A stretch of DNA of 64,000 nt from an uncultured Bilophila sp. (GTDB lineage Bacteria; Desulfobacterota; Desulfovibrionia; Desulfovibrionales; Desulfovibrionaceae). The notes below the pieces were generated by a model, which did not search any database, was not told the origin of the DNA, and saw only the letters and a program-made list of their open reading frames with translations. Below are positions 34,101 to 43,115 of this stretch, one piece after another (positions within the stretch are counted from its first letter, which is position 1; every line of letters starts with the position of its first letter). The stretch is taken from the NCBI GenBank assembly GCA_910585945.1, contig CAJUHZ010000009.1, positions 1 to 64,000 of the forward strand, in the 5' to 3' direction. The position numbers were made by a program, and so were the translations under genes.

Positions 34101-35759
34101 ATGCCTTCTTCCCTCCCCTCCCCGGGCGAAATGGCCGCCTGGGATCGCGCCGCCGCGGCGCTCGGCCTGCCGGAAGCCATGCTGATGGAAAACGCGGCAA
34201 GGGAAGCCCTGCTCGCCCTTGCGGACGAAGCGGGCGACCTGACAGGAGCCTCGATCCTCCTGCTCATGGGCGGCGGCAACAACGGCGGCGATGCGGCCTG
34301 CCTGGCCCGTCACCTGCTTGACGCTGGCGCGCGGCCCGTGGTGATGCACACGCGGCCGCTCGCGCGGAGCAGGGGGGCGGCCGGGCGACACGCGCGCCTC
34401 GCCCGGCGTTGCGGCGTCCGCTTCAGCCCCGTGCCGGCCGGGGACGCCCCGGATCTCTTCCGAATTCTTGAGCGCGAAGCCCCGGACATCATTGTGGACG
34501 GCCTGCTCGGAACCGGTTTTTCGGGGAATCTCCGGCCGCGGGAAGAACGGCTTGTCGCCGCGCTCAACGCCTGGCGGGAGAAGGCCTTCATCTTTGCCCT
34601 GGACATCCCGTCGGGCCTGAACGGACTCACCGGCCGCCCCCTGCCCGCGGCCGTGCGCGCGCACGCCACCGTGGCCTTCGAGGCCGCCAAGCCCGGTCTT
34701 GTTCTGCCGGAGGCCGCGCCCTGGGTGGGGCGGCTGCATGTGCGCCGCATCGGCATTCCGCACTGTGTGCGAGAGGCTCTGCCCGCTTCGTTTCGCCTGC
34801 TCGACGCCGGAATGGCCGCGCGCTTCCCCCGGCCTTCTCCCTTGCAACACAAGGGAACGGCCGGCCGCGTCCTTGTCATCGGCGGATCCATTGGCCCCGG
34901 GGGCGATCTGACAGGCGCGGCGCGTCTCGCCGCCCTGGCCGCCCTGCGCGCCGGGGCGGGGCTTGTCAGCGTGGCCGCGCCAGCCGGAATCTGCGCCGAA
35001 ATCAAGGCCGGATGCCCGGACATCATGATGCGCCCCCTCGGCCCGGAAGGGACACGACGCTGGTCCCCGGATCTGAAGGACGAAATCCTCGGTCGCCTTG
35101 CGGACTGCGACGTCGCCGTGATCGGCCCCGGCATGGGGCGCGAGGAGGCCACGGCCGCGCTGACGCGAGACGTGCTGGCCGCGCCTGGCCAGCGCCCGCC
35201 TCTCGTCATTGATGCGGACGCCCTGCACGCCCTTGCCCGCAACCCGCACGCCCCCACAGCGGCGGACGGATCGCTCGCCGGCCTTGTCCGGCCGGCCGAC
35301 ACGCTCACGCCCCATCCCGGCGAAGCGGCCTTTCTTCTTGGCCGCGCCAACGCGGAAGTACAGGCGGATCGCTTCGGCGCTCTCGCGGATCTGCGCGCGC
35401 TCGCTCCGGCCGTATGGCTGCTCAAGGGCGCGGGAACGCTCATTGCCGGAGGGGACGGCCCGGTGTTCATCGCCCCCTTTGCCGAACCCGCGCTGGCCGT
35501 CGGAGGCTCGGGCGACGTGCTGGCCGGCTGCCTCGCGGCGCTGCTGGGGCAGATCCGCCATGAACCGGACGCCCCCCGCCTCGCGGCTGGCCTTGCCGTG
35601 CTTCTGCACGCCGGGGCCGGGCGGCTGCTCGGCCGGCGCTTTCCCGCCCGGGGCAACACGGCCACGGACATTGCGGACGCCCTGCCCGAGGCGCGCGCCC
35701 TGTTTCTCTCACCCTCCAACCCAAGGAGTCGCTTATGTTGCGCATCACTTCCAGACTGA
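34101..35759 (+). CDS. nnr: Bifunctional NAD(P)H-hydrate epimerase/dehydratase
   Basis: Repairs hydrated NAD(P)H: the N-terminal YjeF domain epimerises it and the C-terminal carbohydrate-kinase-like domain dehydrates it with ADP. MLMENAAREALLAL and LLMGGGNNGGDAACLARHLL mark the epimerase half (about 1-220). GTAGRVLVIGGSIG, TLTPHPGEAAFLLG and ALAVGGSGDVLAGCLAALL with the ATP/ADP site mark the second half (about 245-530). 552 residues, normal for the fused enzyme. The last 25 bases overlap the following gene. Confidence 0.93.
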   Translation: MPSSLPSPGEMAAWDRAAAALGLPEAMLMENAAREALLALADEAGDLTGASILLLMGGGNNGGDAACLARHLLDAGARPVVMHTRPLARSRGAAGRHARLARRCGVRFSPVPAGDAPDLFRILEREAPDIIVDGLLGTGFSGNLRPREERLVAALNAWREKAFIFALDIPSGLNGLTGRPLPAAVRAHATVAFEAAKPGLVLPEAAPWVGRLHVRRIGIPHCVREALPASFRLLDAGMAARFPRPSPLQHKGTAGRVLVIGGSIGPGGDLTGAARLAALAALRAGAGLVSVAAPAGICAEIKAGCPDIMMRPLGPEGTRRWSPDLKDEILGRLADCDVAVIGPGMGREEATAALTRDVLAAPGQRPPLVIDADALHALARNPHAPTAADGSLAGLVRPADTLTPHPGEAAFLLGRANAEVQADRFGALADLRALAPAVWLLKGAGTLIAGGDGPVFIAPFAEPALAVGGSGDVLAGCLAALLGQIRHEPDAPRLAAGLAVLLHAGAGRLLGRRFPARGNTATDIADALPEARALFLSPSNPRSRLCCASLPD

Positions 35760-36529
35760 CCGCCGTTTTCGCCGGTTCCCTGCTTGCGTTGAGCCTGTGC
35801 GGCCCGCTGCCCGAAGCCGAAGCGGGGGCGCGCCTGGACAAAATCATGCAGACCAAAACCCTGCGCGTGGGCACTCCCGGCGACTACCGCCCCTTTTCCA
35901 TGCATGAGGACGGCAAAATCACCGGGCACGATATCGAAGTGATCGAAAAGATCGCCGGCGAACTCGGCGTCAAGGTGGAATACGTCCAGAGCAGTTGGCC
36001 GACATTGGCCAAAGACTACGCCGACGACAAGTTCGACGTGGCGGTGGGCGGCATCACCCGCACCGGCGCGCGCTTCGCCTTTGCCGACTTCCTGCCCGCC
36101 TACGCGCCGTTCGGCAAGGTCGCGCTGGTGCGCAAGGCGGACAAAGACCGCTTCACCACCCTCGGCAGCCTCAATCAGCCCGATGTGCGCGTGATCAAAA
36201 ACCCCGGCGGCTCCAATGAAATCTTTGTCGACACCCATCTGACGAAAGCCAGGGTAAGCCTGCACCCCAACAATGCCGAAATCCCGCACATGATTGCCGA
36301 AGGCAAGGGCGACGTGATGATCACCGAAACCAATGAGGCGATCATCTACAGCAAGCTGGACGAACGCCTGCACCCCGCCTTCCTCGACAATCCGCTGACG
36401 CCGGTGAACTACATGGGCTTCATGCTCCAGAAAGACGATCCGGACTATGTGCGGCTGATGAACTTCGTGTGGGATCTTCTTGGCCGGCGCGGCGAACTCG
36501 GCAAGTCCGCCGACGCCTGGCTGAAGTAA
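35735..36529 (+). CDS. Periplasmic cyclohexadienyl/arogenate dehydratase-like protein
   Basis: 264 residues with a signal peptide (about 1-30). The mature part is a type II periplasmic binding fold. RLDKIMQTKTLRVGTPGDYR, SSWPTLAKDYADDKFDVAVG and RVIKNPGGSNEIFVDTHL closely follow the PheC pattern, a periplasmic enzyme that converts arogenate or prephenate to phenylalanine or phenylpyruvate. It could also be an amino-acid ABC binding protein, but no permease or ATPase gene is near, which favours PheC. AAGGAG lies within the end of nnr. A hairpin that opens the R5 repeat follows the stop. Confidence 0.75.
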   Translation: MLRITSRLTAVFAGSLLALSLCGPLPEAEAGARLDKIMQTKTLRVGTPGDYRPFSMHEDGKITGHDIEVIEKIAGELGVKVEYVQSSWPTLAKDYADDKFDVAVGGITRTGARFAFADFLPAYAPFGKVALVRKADKDRFTTLGSLNQPDVRVIKNPGGSNEIFVDTHLTKARVSLHPNNAEIPHMIAEGKGDVMITETNEAIIYSKLDERLHPAFLDNPLTPVNYMGFMLQKDDPDYVRLMNFVWDLLGRRGELGKSADAWLK

Positions 36530-36547
36530 AACAGGAGAAGTCATTTT

Positions 36548-36757
36548 GAATTATTGGGGGCTGCTCGCCCCCAAACCCCTCGGCAGGGGAATGATTCCCC
36601 TGCACCCTCATTTGCCGGCCTGGCGCCTTGCGCCAGCCGGCCATTGCGGGAAACGCCCTATGCCCGCGCCAGACGCGCCGCGTGCGGCGCCGAAAGCGAT
36701 GGCGCGGGCATGGGAATCGGTTTGCGCTTGCCGGCAAAGCCGGTTACCCTGCCCCGC
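36548..36757 (+). repeat. R5 repeat, copy 1 (string of hairpins)
   Basis: Contains consecutive stems: TTGGGGGC/GCCCCCAA (36554-36574), GCAGGGG/CCCCTGC (near 36583-36603), a long GCCGGC-TGGCGC hairpin, ATGCCCGCGCCA/TGGCGCGGGCAT enclosing GCGCCGC/GCGGCGC, and CCGGC/GCCGG. A second copy lies at 50437-50580 in reverse. The first stem may end transcription of the PheC-like gene. The element runs up to the start codon of the next gene. Confidence 0.72.
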
Positions 36758-39700
36758 ATGAACGACTTTCGCGCCGACCTGCACATCCATTCGCGTTTTT
36801 CGCGCGCCACGAGCACGCGCCTGGCCATCCCCCACCTCGCGGCGTGGGCCATGATCAAGGGCCTGGCCGTGGTGGGCACGGGCGATTTCACGCACCCCGC
36901 CTGGCGGGAAGAACTGGAACGCGATCTTGTCCCTGACGAGGCAAGCGGCCTGTACCGGCCGCGCAAGCCGCCGACAGACGCCGACGTGGCCGCGGAAATT
37001 CCCGGCTTCGGCCGCCCCGGCGGCGCGACGGAAGCGCCGCTCTTTCTCCTCCAGACGGAAATCAGCTCCATCTACAAGCGGGGCGGCGTGGTGCGCAAGG
37101 TCCACAACCTTGTGTTCATGCCCGATCTGGACAGCGTGGACGCCCTCAACCGCAAGCTCGCCGCCGTGGGCAACCTGGCTTCGGACGGACGGCCGATCCT
37201 CGGGCTTGATTCGGAACGTCTCCTGGAAATGGTCCTGGAAACAAATGAACGCGGCGTGCTCATCCCCGCCCATGTCTGGACGCCGTGGTTCGCGCTTTTC
37301 GGCTCCAAATCGGGGTTCGACGCTCTGGAAGACTGCTTCGGCGCGTTGTCGTCGCACATTTTCGCCCTGGAAACCGGGCTTTCCTCCGATCCGGACATGA
37401 ACCGCCTGTGGAGCAGGCTGGATCGCTATGTGCTGATCTCGAATTCCGACGCGCATTCCGGCGAAAACCTGGGACGCGAAGCCAACCTGTTCGGCGGAAC
37501 GCCTTCCTACGACGGCATTTTCAGCGCCCTGCGCCGTGCGGCGGGCATTCCCCGCGGGCAGGCGAACGGAGCAGACAAACCCAATGAAACCGACAAGGGA
37601 GCCTGCGTCTACCGGGGCACGCTGGAATTCTTCCCCGAAGAGGGAAAATACCACCTCGACGGACACCGCGCCTGCAATGTGGCGCTGGATCCCAAAGAGT
37701 CGAAACAGCTTGGCGATATCTGCCCTGTCTGCGGCAAGCCGCTCACCGTGGGCGTGCTGCACCGGGTTCTTGATCTTGCGGATCGTGATGAACCGGCCTA
37801 CGCGCCCGACGAAGCCCGCTTTGCCTCCCTCATCCCCCTGCCCGAACTGCTGGGCGAACTTTTGGGCGTGGGGGCCAAGAGCCGCAAGGTTCGCCTCCGG
37901 CAGGCCGAACTGACCTCCCGTTTCGGTTCCGAGCTTGACATCCTCCATACCGTGTCGGAAGCGGATCTGCGCGCGCACTGGGATGCGCTTGGCGAGGCTG
38001 TGGCCCGGATGCGTGCGGGCCGGGTCTTCCGCCAGGCGGGATACGACGGAGAGTACGGGGTGGTGCGGGTTTTTGATCCGCGGGAACGCGCCGATTTCGC
38101 CGTGGGACGCATTCACGCCGGGTCTCTCCTCAACCCCGCGCTCCCCCTTTCGCCCACCCTCGCCGTACCCGGATCCGGCCTGCCGATTCCGACGCGCACG
38201 GCGCACGGCCCCCAGACAGGCCAGGCAGGGAAATCGGGACGCGGCCGCCCCCCGAAACAGGCTGGACCATCCCTCTGGGATGCCGTGCCCGCCCCGCACG
38301 ACGCGGCCGCCCGGCAGGCGGCAGATCCCGAAACGCCCCCCTCCACAGGTTCGGACGCCGCCGCATCAGGCGATCCGGTCTTCGCCTACTCCGCGGATCA
38401 GCAGCGCGCCATTGACGCCGGGCCGCACCCGGTGCTCGTTGTGGCCGGCCCCGGCGCGGGAAAAACACGCACCCTTGTCGGACGCGCCACACGGCTCCTG
38501 ACAGCGTCCGATCCGCTCCATCGCGTTGCGGCCGAACAGATCCTGGCCGTCACCTTCACGCGGCGCGCAGCTGGCGAATTGCGCGAGCGGCTGGCCCAAA
38601 ATCTGACCCAAAAACTGGCCCCAAAACTGGCACGGACCCCGGGCGACAGCCCTCTCGTCGATATCCCGCGCGCTGACACGCTGCACGCCATCGCCCTCTC
38701 GCAATGGACGTCTGCGGAGCCTGAAGCCGCAAAGCCCGAAATGGAACCGGAGACGCAGCCGGGGCTGACATCGGGAGCAGACGCCGGCACTGACGGAACG
38801 AACAGCGAGAACATGCGCCAGCCGGGCAACGCATCCCTGCCGGCCGTGCTTTCGGAGGAAGCGGCACGCGCCGTCTTCACCAAAGCCAACCCGGATCGCC
38901 CGGCCGCCGAACTGCGTGCGGCCTGGAACCGGCTGTCCCTGGCTCGCGAACGACTGGAAGATCTTCATGCCGTGCCCGAATTTCCGGATCTGCCGGACAT
39001 GGCGGCCCGTTACGCGGCGTGCAAGAAAGCCGCCCATCTGGCGGACTACACGGATCTGCTCGAACATTGGCTCAAGGCGCTCACCGCCACGCGCGCCCCG
39101 TCGCCCTGGACCGAAATTCTGGTGGACGAAATCCAGGACCTCTCGCCCCTTCAGGTGGCCGTGATCCGCGCCTTGTTGCCGCCTTCCGGCCGCGGCTTTT
39201 TCGGCATCGGCGATCCGGATCAGGCCGTATACGGCTTCCGCGGGGCGCATCCTGACGTTCGCGCCGCCCTGACCGCGGCCTGGCCCGATCTGGAAACCGT
39301 GACCCTGCGCGAAAGCCACCGATCCGCATCAGGCATTCTGGATTCCGCATCCGCCCTGCTTGGCGCGGCTTCGGCCTGCGGCCGCCTTCTCCCCACACGG
39401 AAAGAAAGCGCCGTGCTGCACGAATTCGACGCGCCGGACGCCGCACGGGAAGCCGCCTGGGTGGCCGAACAGATCACCCGTCTGCTCGGAGCCACATCAC
39501 ATACCCTGCTTGACGCCCGCGCCGGGCGCAACGCCGCGGCCCGCATTCCGGACGCCGCGCTTTCCTCGCCGTGCAGTCCGGGCGATCTGGCCGTGCTCGT
39601 GCGCATGAAAAGCCTGATCCCGCCCCTGCACGCCGCACTTGAACGCCGGGGCATTCCCTGTTCGGTTCCGGAAAACGCGCCCTTTTGGGAGGAGCCGCGC

Positions 39701-40354
39701 GTCGGCCTGATCCTGAGCCTGGCGGGCCGGCGTTTCGGCCGCCCCTGGGGCGCTGGCCCGGAACAGGAGCTTGCCGCTGTTTCTCCCGACGCCCTGCCCG
39801 ACAGCCTGTGGCGGCAAGGGCCGGCCGCGCTGCTGGCGCATCTGGAAAACACGCCTCCCTTTGATCCGCTCTTCCGCGAATCCGCCGCGTTCGCCGCCCT
39901 TGTCCGCGCCTACAGGGAACAGGGTTCCTGGGAGGCTCTGCTTGAGTGGACAAGCCTGCGCCAGGAGCTTGATCTTGTCCGCGCGGAGGCGGAACAGGTC
40001 CAGATCATGACCCTGCACGCGGCCAAGGGGCTGGAATTTCGCGCGGTTTTTCTGCCAGCCCTGGAAGAGGGCCTCCTCCCGTTCTTTGGGCCGGAAGCGC
40101 TTGCGAAGATGAAGGAAACGGATCGCCCCGCCCCCGCCCACGAGAACGCCGCCGAGGAAAGGCGACTGTTCTATGTAGGGCTGACGCGCGCCAAAGAAGC
40201 GGTCTTTCTCAGCCACGCCGCCCGGCGGACCCTGTACGGGCGGGAACTGCGTCTGCCGGCTTCCCGCTTTCTCGCTGACGTGGAGCGTTTTTTCCGGCAC
40301 AGCCGGCTGATCCGGCATACCCGGACCACCGCCCGGCAAATGTCGCTGTTCTGA
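36758..40354 (+). CDS. EndoQ-UvrD fusion: deaminated-DNA endonuclease joined to SF1 helicase
   Basis: 1198 residues in two parts. Residues 1-448 match endonuclease Q, a PHP-fold enzyme that nicks DNA 5' of deaminated bases: DLHIHSRFSRATS carries the first metal His pair, TGDFTHPAW and SNSDAHSGENLGRE follow, and CPVCGKPLTVGV is the zinc part. A Pro/Ala-rich linker spans 449-540. Residues 541-1198 form a UvrD/Rep helicase with all motifs: AGPGAGKTRTLVGRA (Walker A), TFTRRAAGELRERL, VDEIQDLSPLQ (Walker B), GIGDPDQAVYGFRG, MTLHAAKGLEFRAVFLP and YVGLTRAKEAVFLSHA. Start ATG 36758 follows the R5 repeat and has no ribosome site; frames upstream run only through the repeat. A nick-and-unwind repair role is inferred. 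Confidence 0.88.
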   Translation: MNDFRADLHIHSRFSRATSTRLAIPHLAAWAMIKGLAVVGTGDFTHPAWREELERDLVPDEASGLYRPRKPPTDADVAAEIPGFGRPGGATEAPLFLLQTEISSIYKRGGVVRKVHNLVFMPDLDSVDALNRKLAAVGNLASDGRPILGLDSERLLEMVLETNERGVLIPAHVWTPWFALFGSKSGFDALEDCFGALSSHIFALETGLSSDPDMNRLWSRLDRYVLISNSDAHSGENLGREANLFGGTPSYDGIFSALRRAAGIPRGQANGADKPNETDKGACVYRGTLEFFPEEGKYHLDGHRACNVALDPKESKQLGDICPVCGKPLTVGVLHRVLDLADRDEPAYAPDEARFASLIPLPELLGELLGVGAKSRKVRLRQAELTSRFGSELDILHTVSEADLRAHWDALGEAVARMRAGRVFRQAGYDGEYGVVRVFDPRERADFAVGRIHAGSLLNPALPLSPTLAVPGSGLPIPTRTAHGPQTGQAGKSGRGRPPKQAGPSLWDAVPAPHDAAARQAADPETPPSTGSDAAASGDPVFAYSADQQRAIDAGPHPVLVVAGPGAGKTRTLVGRATRLLTASDPLHRVAAEQILAVTFTRRAAGELRERLAQNLTQKLAPKLARTPGDSPLVDIPRADTLHAIALSQWTSAEPEAAKPEMEPETQPGLTSGADAGTDGTNSENMRQPGNASLPAVLSEEAARAVFTKANPDRPAAELRAAWNRLSLARERLEDLHAVPEFPDLPDMAARYAACKKAAHLADYTDLLEHWLKALTATRAPSPWTEILVDEIQDLSPLQVAVIRALLPPSGRGFFGIGDPDQAVYGFRGAHPDVRAALTAAWPDLETVTLRESHRSASGILDSASALLGAASACGRLLPTRKESAVLHEFDAPDAAREAAWVAEQITRLLGATSHTLLDARAGRNAAARIPDAALSSPCSPGDLAVLVRMKSLIPPLHAALERRGIPCSVPENAPFWEEPRVGLILSLAGRRFGRPWGAGPEQELAAVSPDALPDSLWRQGPAALLAHLENTPPFDPLFRESAAFAALVRAYREQGSWEALLEWTSLRQELDLVRAEAEQVQIMTLHAAKGLEFRAVFLPALEEGLLPFFGPEALAKMKETDRPAPAHENAAEERRLFYVGLTRAKEAVFLSHAARRTLYGRELRLPASRFLADVERFFRHSRLIRHTRTTARQMSLF

Positions 40355-40458
40355 CGGATCAGACCGCAACCCCGTCTCCAACCCGCCTTGTACATCTCTT
40401 TCGGGCGATTTATGAGGAACATGCGGAACATGTTTTGAATCAGACAGGAGGAATCGCC

Positions 40459-41331
40459 ATGTTCGACACTTCCCCGCTCCTCCCGCCGGAGGAGTTGTAT
40501 GGCATCATCGGGCATCCGCTGGGGCACAGCCTCAGTCCTCTGTTGTTCACAACGCTTTTTGCCGCCACGGCGCGGCCCGCCGCCTATTTTCGCTGGGATG
40601 TGTCTCCGGAGCAGGTCGACGACTTCATGCGCGCCGTGCGGGTATTGCACATTCGCGGAGCAAGCGTGACCATTCCGCACAAGGAGGCGGTTCTGCCCTT
40701 CCTTGACGCCGTTTCGGAGAGAGCCAGACGTGCCGGAGCGGTCAACACGCTGTATTGGGAAGGCGAGCGGCTGTGCGGGGACAATACCGATATCGGCGGC
40801 TTTCTGGCCCCGCTGGAGAAACGACAGCCGCGCCGCGCCCTTGTGCTCGGCAACGGCGGAGCGGCCCGCGCCGTGCTGGCCGGCCTGCTTGAACGTGGGG
40901 TGGAATGCTTTGTCGCCGGGCGCTCGCGCCACAAGGCGGAGGCCCTGGCCCGGGACTTCGGGGCAAGCGTCCTGCCCTGGGAAGAATGCGCGCACGCCGC
41001 CTGGCCCGACGCGGATCTCCTGGTCAACGCCACGCCCCTCGGCATGCAGGGCGCGCGGGAAGGGGAAACGCCCTTCCCCTCATTCCCGAAAACGGGAAAT
41101 AACGGCGATCGCCTCGCCTACGATCTCGTCTACCGCCCGCGCCCCACACGCTTTCTCAGAGAAGCGGCCGCCGCCGGGTGGGCGACGCAGGACGGTCTGG
41201 CCATGTTCCTGGCTCAGGCGCAGGAGCAGTTCCGCCTCTGGACCGGCGAAATCTGGACCCCCGATATGGCGGCCCTGGCGAAGCGCACGCTGGCGTTTGC
41301 GGAAGATGAAATCCGGCACGGACACTGCTGA
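40459..41331 (+). CDS. aroE: Shikimate dehydrogenase
   Basis: NADPH-dependent reduction of 3-dehydroshikimate to shikimate in aromatic amino acid synthesis. YGIIGHPLGHSLSPLLF near residue 13 binds shikimate; VTIPHKEAVLPFLD carries the catalytic Lys; LVLGNGGAARAVLAGLLE near 128 is the dinucleotide loop; NATPLGMQG is conserved. 290 residues. AGGAGG precedes ATG 40459. The gap to 41428 contains nothing I recognise. Confidence 0.96.
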   Translation: MFDTSPLLPPEELYGIIGHPLGHSLSPLLFTTLFAATARPAAYFRWDVSPEQVDDFMRAVRVLHIRGASVTIPHKEAVLPFLDAVSERARRAGAVNTLYWEGERLCGDNTDIGGFLAPLEKRQPRRALVLGNGGAARAVLAGLLERGVECFVAGRSRHKAEALARDFGASVLPWEECAHAAWPDADLLVNATPLGMQGAREGETPFPSFPKTGNNGDRLAYDLVYRPRPTRFLREAAAAGWATQDGLAMFLAQAQEQFRLWTGEIWTPDMAALAKRTLAFAEDEIRHGHC

Positions 41332-41428
41332 TCAGGCAAGGAACACTGTGCGAAAAAATGTGGTTTGCGGAGAGCGAACCCGGCGTTGCCGCCGCATTGA
41401 GCGCCAGCCTGCCGATATGGCTTCCAGG

Positions 41429-41586
41429 GCGTTTTCCCAATGAATTGGGCAAACGCTCGGCGGCCGCGAGAGCGGACACCCGTGCCGAACAAGCGGGCAA
41501 ACCGTGTTTTGCCGCGCCTGTCCCGCTCCGCGGGGAAGTGACGGCAACCCCGCGATTGAAAATGAATCTTTTCAATCAAAAATGCT
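41429..41586 (+). repeat. R4 repeat, copy 2
   Basis: Almost identical along its length to 15084-15243, with the same opening palindrome (GCGTTTTCCCAAT / ATTGGGCAAACGC) and closing hairpin (ATTGAAAA / TTTTCAAT). Its last base touches the stop codon of the minus-strand glycosyltransferase gene. Confidence 0.9.
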
Positions 41587-42618
41587 CTAATGATCCAGAG
41601 CGTAGTAAATGTAATTGATGGCTGCCGTGCAGGCATTGGCAAACAGATGCGCGTCGCGGGAAAGAGCGCGGGGCGCGCGCTCCCGGGGCAACATGGCCAG
41701 TTGCTTTTCTATCAGTTTGTCTATGGCATATCTGTCGCAGGCAATTGTTCTCAGTTCCGCAGCTTCAGCACACGCCCTGTCATAGCCGGACTGCAGCCGG
41801 AGGATCATTTCTTCCGCAGTCATCTTCAATTTTGTGGTTCTGCCGGAAAAATTCATTTTCTCCTCTTCATTGATATTTTCCAGCGTTATATACCCGCAAC
41901 CGCCAAAATGATCGTATTCAAAAACAGGAATTCCCAGGGACAGACCGTATTGAACCGTTTTTCCAATGGTTATGATCACATCATAATTCAGGAGAATATC
42001 AGGCGTGATCAAAACATTGTTATTATAATTTGATCCATAATAATCAATTTCAAAGGTTTTCAATTCCGCAAGCTGACTCAATTCAGGAATATAATAGTTT
42101 GATACTACACATATCTTTTTGATTTCCGCGTTCCATTCCTGTTTTATGTTAACATGATCATAAAAACGCAGGGGAACGTGATTGGGAATCCTTGTAAAAT
42201 ACTTTGGGTTTATGTTAAAATATTTTTGGTACATATCAATGATTTCATCTGATATGCAGACCATCAGGTCAAAACAGGACCAAAATGGGGAGGGAGGAAC
42301 TTTTTCCACAGGCAAAAAAGCCGACAAGGTCACTGCTATGGCGTGATCGTATTTCAAGTCCCTGCAAACCATGTAGGGGAAAAGGAGAAGGTGCAGAGCA
42401 AAAACAAGATCATATTTCGTGTCTACAGGAAGCTCACGCAGCGAATGAACATGAATGCCACGATCTTCGGCTATTTTCCTGTTTTCCTCGGATATGAACA
42501 CAGACCCGATATGCACATCTGCGTTCTTTTGGATAAAATACTCGGCATACTCCAAAACATGCAGCATTGATCCGTGAAAGCCGCTGTTCATCTGCATGCA
42601 GAGAAACAAGACACGCAT
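41587..42618 (-). CDS. Putative glycosyltransferase, AT-rich, probably acquired
   Basis: 343 residues, cytoplasmic. The N-terminal MRVLFLCMQMNSGFHGSML and ISDEIIDMYQKYFN followed by RIPNHVPLRFYD look like a GT-B glycosyltransferase, where a donor-site Rossmann domain follows; SLGIPVFEYDHFGGCGYI near residue 225 resembles the donor-binding loop. The match is not strong enough to name a family. Codons are much more A/T-rich than those of the neighbours, except for the last 50 residues. It lies between an R4 and an R2 repeat with a small gene upstream, which suggests a transferred surface-glycan gene. Confidence 0.6.
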   Translation of the reverse strand: MRVLFLCMQMNSGFHGSMLHVLEYAEYFIQKNADVHIGSVFISEENRKIAEDRGIHVHSLRELPVDTKYDLVFALHLLLFPYMVCRDLKYDHAIAVTLSAFLPVEKVPPSPFWSCFDLMVCISDEIIDMYQKYFNINPKYFTRIPNHVPLRFYDHVNIKQEWNAEIKKICVVSNYYIPELSQLAELKTFEIDYYGSNYNNNVLITPDILLNYDVIITIGKTVQYGLSLGIPVFEYDHFGGCGYITLENINEEEKMNFSGRTTKLKMTAEEMILRLQSGYDRACAEAAELRTIACDRYAIDKLIEKQLAMLPRERAPRALSRDAHLFANACTAAINYIYYALDH

Positions 42619-42652
42619 TTTCTGCTTTTCCTGTCCGGATCAAATGGCCGTC

Positions 42653-42877
42653 TCAAACACGGCGCTCTTTGGGGCGCTGGCACGAACGGAGCTGCAACTC
42701 CAGAACAATAAGACGCTCATAGTCCTGAGCCGGCACGATATTCGCCTGATATTCAGACCGCAAAACGTTTTCTATGTGCTGGGTCTGCTCCCAGAAATCC
42801 AGCAGTTCCTCGTCGCCAAGCCCTTTGATTTGCAGGTTGAAAGGAATATCGTCAATCTCGCAGAGACGAGTTGCCAT
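42653..42877 (-). CDS. Small hypothetical protein
   Basis: 74 residues: MATRLCEIDDIPFNLQIKGL then acidic helical sequence with EELLDFWEQTQHIENVLRS and a basic end. GGGAG lies five bases before ATG 42877. No membrane segment or known motif. It ends 34 bases before the AT-rich glycosyltransferase gene in the same direction, so the two may be co-transcribed. An upstream extension to 43012 reads into the R2 repeat and is not credible. Confidence 0.65.
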   Translation of the reverse strand: MATRLCEIDDIPFNLQIKGLGDEELLDFWEQTQHIENVLRSEYQANIVPAQDYERLIVLELQLRSCQRPKERRV

Positions 42878-42966
42878 TTGCGCTCCCTGTCTTGCATGAC
42901 GTCCGCGCCGCGCGCTCCCGCAAGCGCCCGATGCGTGGACGGCGTTTTTGTATGAAATGACTTCTG

Positions 42967-43115
42967 CAACGCATTTCATGACTCGGCCCCCGGGCCGAAT
43001 CATGAGGATCATTCGCCAAAAAACGTTGTTTTTGGCTCATTCACGGCGCTTTTCGCGCTGCGCCAGACTTTCGTCTGGCGGTAGAAGTCATTTCATACGA
43101 ATTATGAAATGACTC
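42967..43115 (+). repeat. R2 repeat, full copy
   Basis: Hairpins in order: H1 CATGACTCGGCC/GGCCGAATCATG (42977-42988 with 42993-43004), H2 GCCAAAAA/TTTTTGGC, H3 around CGGCGCTTTTCGCGC, H4 CGCCAGAC/GTCTGGCG (perfect), H5 AGTCATTTCAT/ATGAAATGACT. The H5 arm ends one base from the lysA stop codon. Confidence 0.85.

Noticed and set aside
35735..36529. Amino-acid ABC transporter substrate-binding protein as the main call
   Set aside because: The TGDYxPF-like and NPGGSNE blocks fit PheC better and no permease or ATPase gene accompanies it; kept only as the alternative.
36608..38299. 563-residue minus-strand frame opposite the EndoQ-UvrD gene
   Set aside because: The plus strand encodes a clear EndoQ domain; the reverse frame has no recognisable motif.
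42967..43115. Possible integron attC sites because hairpins follow stop codons
   Set aside because: No GTTRRRY/RYYYAAC core pair is seen, no integrase gene is near, and the neighbours are housekeeping genes.
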